This document shows positions 23,176 to 64,000 of a DNA stretch of 64,000 bases, piece after piece. The DNA comes from Anthopleura xanthogrammica. Its lineage: Eukaryota; Cnidaria; Anthozoa; Actiniaria; Actiniidae. The position numbers and the translations under genes were made by a program. The stretch lies in NCBI GenBank assembly GCA_964019055.1, contig OZ025207.1, positions 18,625,730 through 18,689,729 on the forward strand. The letters run 5' to 3'. The notes beneath the pieces are model-generated. The model saw nothing but the letters and a program-made list of their open reading frames with translations. It was not told the origin of the DNA and searched no databases. How positions within the stretch are numbered: position 1 is the first letter of the stretch; every line of letters starts with the position of its first letter.

Positions 23176-23552
23176 TAGTCTAAAGTCAAACGTCGAACTT
23201 CATCTTTTGAGAAGCACGGGTGGCGTAGCGGTGAGAGCGCTTGCCTCTGACCAATGCGACCCGGGTTCGAGTCCCGCTGGGCTCGGTGTCGTAGTTTGTT
23301 GGTTTTCTCCTGTGCTTCGAGGGTTTTTCTCCGGGTTCTCCGGTTTTCCTCCCTCCGAAAATATCACTCCTAAATTCCAATTGGAATCCAGTGGAAGAAG
23401 AATTACTATGTGGAATCGACTTTCAGTTCCCATTTCATTTTATAACTTCACATAAACCGTACGCATTGAAAACAATGGATAATAAGGCGCTTTTCTTTGA
23501 TGTCATCAGGTTCGGCTCATGTGAAATTCGACGTTTGACTTTGGACGTTAGT
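23176..23552. repeat. MITE interrupted by a SINE
   Basis: The left terminus GTCTAAAGTCAAACGTCGAA and the right terminus TTCGACGTTTGACTTTGGAC are inverted repeats. Between them sits the SINE at 23213-23400, so the DNA element was inserted first and the SINE later, or the SINE was carried by the element. Confidence 0.7.
23213..23400 (+). mobile_element. tRNA-derived SINE, best-preserved copy
   Basis: It begins GCACGGGTGGCGTAGCGGTG, has the B-box GGGTTCGAGTCCC, then a SINE body with GGTTTTCTCCTGTGCTTCGA, TTTCTCCGGGTTCTCCGGTT and TTCCTCCCTCC. The same body recurs, whole or in part and on either strand, at 20820, 34665, 38905, 40957, 49741, 50718, 52405, 54225 and 63515. Confidence 0.85.
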
Positions 23553-23917
23553 AATACCGGGGACTGAGTTTGCAGCCTACCCCCATCCGCTTTCTAATGC
23601 GGCGATATAGTTACTAAATACATCATAAGGCTTTTAATCTTATAAATAGCGATTACAGCGATTTTCTAAAGCGGAAGGTCTTGTGTCAAGCGCGCTCTCT
23701 CTCTCTCTCTCTCTCTCTGAGTGATGGAGAAGGATTTGACTGTAAGTGCGGTGAGAAACAGGAAAGAAACTTGAGTCACAGGATGAAGAAAATACTTGAT
23801 ATTTACTCGATAGAAAAGTAAATGCCATTTTGAGGAACATGATGATTATTCTTGTGATTACTCAGGCATTATCCATGGAACGGATATATAGTCAACTGTT
23901 GGATCAAGAACATATTC

Positions 23918-24095
23918 GAGCCCATCCATCCATCCATCCCATCCCATCCATTTGTTTATAAGACCATTCTTTTATCCATCCATAAGTCCATTTATTTATT
24001 CATCCATTCACTCATCATTTATTCATACATTTATTTATTCATATATATATATATATATCTGCATTGATCCATCCATTCCATTCCATCCCATCCAT
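23918..24095 (+). repeat. CATC/ATTT-rich tandem repeat
   Basis: CATCCATCCATCC and related tetranucleotides with an (AT)n core at about 24039-24058. Confidence 0.85.
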
Positions 24096-26248
24096 CCACT
24101 TCATTTTTGTACCCCCCCTCCCCCTCCCGCGCTTCAAAGCCGTAAAAAAACTTGGGTGGAGAAAAGTTCGAAGATCGAAGTTAAATTAAAAAACATCTTA
24201 GGATGAAAAATTGACCTGAACCCCTGGGTTTCAGCAAAGCTTTCAAAGCTAAAGCTAAAAAGTCTAAACATCTTTGGGGGTAGGTTAGACATAAAAAAAT
24301 TGAAATCTTAAATTTATGGGTGTCTTTCCAAAATTTACCATACCATTCACTGATCAGATATGAAAAAGTCAGGACAAAATCCTGAGGGGGTGGGGTGGAG
24401 TTCCTCACCTAAGTATGGGGGAGTGGGGTGGTAGACGCAATGACCAATCACACTTAATTCCCCCCCCCCCCCCCTCGCTCCATTTTCAAGCATGTAGATT
24501 TCCATGTTTATAAAACCATACACAAGCTATCAAGTATCAAACGAGCAGCGTCTCTTAAAAGCTCCCAATTATTGACAATATTTATTTTCTGGTGTCACAA
24601 AACCATGACAAGGCTTTCGAGTCATCACTAAAGAACAAACTACAGAAGTCATGGAACATTTCCTTTTCAAAACAATATCAAAAAATCGAGTGTCAGATTT
24701 ATAATAGTAACCTGACATGTGACGGCTATGATGGAGATGAAATTCCATATTGGAACATTAAAAAAAAACCTTTCATAGATATGTTTCCTTTTTTTGATCT
24801 TATAGATTTTCTTACAGCAACATTATACTACTTCGATAGAAATTTTGAATTGTTTTTCCAAAAAAAAATACGTTTTTAAGAATTCTTTCCCCAGTGCAAA
24901 GTAGATTCAATTTTTTGTAAATTCAACTTGAGGAAGTAAACATTTGGCCAAATTTCATCCTACTTTTGCAAATTATGCAAATTAAATGTACTTTAGCAGA
25001 TTAGTGTCTTATGCATGCAATACGTTCTTATGTTTCTAGGTACATTTATCGTCTTTCTTTCCCCTCTCTTCTTAGATGATCATTTTAAAGAGTTATGTAA
25101 GATCATTTTTAAGAGTTGTGTAATATACTAAAGATTTCAAATTGAGCTGTTGATATTTTTTCAGAAATTAAACAGAAAACATTACTATAACCTGTCCTCC
25201 TGCTGTTTCAAAAAATGAAAATGTAGTGACATTTGTAATAGAAAATAATAATATTTGAATGAAGGAACTAGTAAGAAAAAGAGCAAGAGATTTGTTTAAT
25301 GATAGAGAAATGTTCAGAAATGTACAGACCAGTAGAGCATTGAGTAACTAAATTAATTAGTAGGAAGATAAGAAAGGAAATAGCTCCGGGGAAAAACAAA
25401 AGACAAGCGAGAAAAGCTGGTCAGTTATCTATGGAATAAAGTCGGTAAATTGCTAGACGAAACCTAGGTTCCTGGAAGCTATTGTAAGCGGAAAAAGGGA
25501 GATTGTCCCACCTCAAACAGTACATGAATCAGTTGAGGAAAAACCGGTAACTAATATGTCTATAGATCCATACTCAATATGTCGGCGCTGTGTTTTTTCT
25601 CGCAGACTCATGATCAGTTCTAGTTTGCCAACAACATGACAAATGAGTGTCGAAAAAAATACGATATATGAAGCCTCAGTGATAAATTTGACAAAATGAC
25701 CCATTCTTATTCCAAATGTATTATTTATTTTAACTTTTTTTTTTTTAGCAAAATTTACTTTATTTCAGTTCATAATCCTGTCGAAAAAAACTTTTCCCAT
25801 CGGATGTTCACTTGATTTTAGCGTAAACCGGAACCTTAATGTGAACACTAAGTTTTGCTTTTGGAAAAAAGGCAAAAATATATTCCCATGAGGTTAAAAT
25901 TTGGTGATACGTTATCTCGATTTCCTAATGTATACTTTTGTTACTAGATAAAACTACGCTAATTTTATTGCTCACTTCAAAGGGGATTTCTCAAAATTGT
26001 TCGTATTTTGCTTATCTGCATAATAGCAGGATAATTAAAGTGCTCTGTAGATTCGTGTTATTTAACTTTACCGAGGCAGCTGTCATTCTCCAATCATTGT
26101 CTTGCGTCAATTTACTTTTTGAGAGCGGAGTTGTGACGAAACGTTCAACTTAGCAGCCCTTCGGGCCCGAGGGGAAAACATCAGTCAACCAAGATAACTT
26201 AAGCCGATAGCGTGATGAAAATTTCTCAACTTCATCAACGACATTGAA

Positions 26249-63477
<37,229 letters not shown>

Positions 63478-64000
63478 GTAAGCAGTCAACAACCTTTGCT
63501 AAATCAACCCACATTGAATTGAAATTTAACGTGTTAGGAAGAAAACCAGAGAACCCGCAAAAAAAACTAGGATCGAGGGAGAGACCTAGCAAACCCTACT
63601 TACATATGATGTTACGTCCAGAAATCAAACCAGAAACTCCAGAGATAAGAGGCGAGTGTAATGCCTCTACTCCACCCTTGATTCCCTAAGCATAGTGACT
63701 TAGAATCAGAAGGACAGGGATTAGTAGCTTCTCGGGTTTCAACGCAGGGTAGCCATAACAAACACATCGGTTGACATTTGACAGTTTAATATCTAAGTTT
63801 ACTATTACTTATCATTTCTCACCCTCCCTTTCTAACATATCACTATATATACACGCATCAAGCATTCCGCGCTATTGCTCTAAGCGCATGCTCAGGGGAT
63901 TAAAAAGTGGCAATTTTTTGGCATATTTGACTCAAAATTCGCTTAACTGTACGTGATCTTGAATATTTAATGAAAATTTTGACAAGAAAAATACAACTAA
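63478..64000 (+). other. Intron at the right edge, with SINE copy
   Basis: 63515-63690 contains the SINE in reverse (TTAGGAAGAAAACCAGAGAA, GGGAGAGACCTAGCAAACCC, TACTTACATATGATG, ATGCCTCTACTCCACCCTTG). After it I see only AT-rich sequence with no exon. Confidence 0.7.

Larger units (their letters stand above)
14172..26248. other. ~12 kb interval without a convincing gene
   Basis: It contains the upstream region of the RING-NHL gene, then simple repeats (CAA 14967-15006; poly-G 14908-14921 and 15241-15256; poly-C 15490-15506; GA 20364-20414; CT 23694-23717; poly-C 24462-24474), SINE and MITE copies, and several tandem duplications listed separately. Open frames here are low-complexity or AT-rich. 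The only exon-like stretch I would keep as a candidate is 15880-15956. Confidence 0.65.

Noticed and set aside
24592..24879. 95-codon frame with varied composition (CDGYDGDEIPYWN)
   Set aside because: No ATG start (GTG), AT-rich, ends in a poly-A-driven Lys stretch, no family match; most likely chance.

Overview
The window looks like metazoan nuclear DNA, most likely from an anthozoan cnidarian (coral or sea anemone). The coding parts are short exons with consensus GT/AG splice sites, separated by AT-rich introns. The gene families are animal families (fucokinase, BTB-BACK-Kelch, RING-NHL, adhesion GPCR). The intergenic and intronic DNA is crowded with tRNA-derived SINEs, short inverted-repeat elements and minisatellites. 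The anthozoan assignment is an inference from gene and repeat style; no marker gene proves it.

Layout. (1) 3-1785, plus strand: the last six exons of an L-fucose kinase (FCSK). (2) 4706-7870, plus strand: a two-exon KLHL-type BTB-BACK-Kelch protein, 581 residues. (3) 12516-14171, minus strand: an intronless RING / coiled-coil / NHL protein of TRIM type without a B-box. (4) 14172-26248: about 12 kb with no convincing gene, only repeats and one orphan exon candidate. (5) 26249-63477, plus strand, running off the right edge: one very large adhesion GPCR gene that fills the rest of the window.

The adhesion GPCR is the main discovery. I joined 36 exons by hand; all splice phases agree and the total is 4755 coding bases (1585 residues) with no stop. 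In order it has a signal peptide, three tandem five-exon cassettes encoding a glycine-rich repeat module (A, B, C, all with the same exon phase pattern), a WSC cysteine-rich domain, a Thr/Pro-rich stalk, a GAIN domain, a GPS with an HLT cleavage motif and a TNFAVLM tethered-agonist sequence, seven membrane helices and the start of a cytoplasmic tail. The GPS lacks two of the four usual cysteines and one usual tryptophan. I know of no standard adhesion GPCR with this ectodomain.

The introns of this receptor hold several unrelated minisatellites (33 bp, 52/104 bp, 58-60 bp and 73 bp units), many inverted-repeat elements and SINE fragments. Around the exon for TM3/TM4, both the 3' and the 5' splice sites have been copied in tandem. 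The four genes have no obvious functional link; FCSK acts in fucose salvage, the Kelch and RING-NHL proteins probably in ubiquitin ligation, and the receptor in adhesion and signalling.
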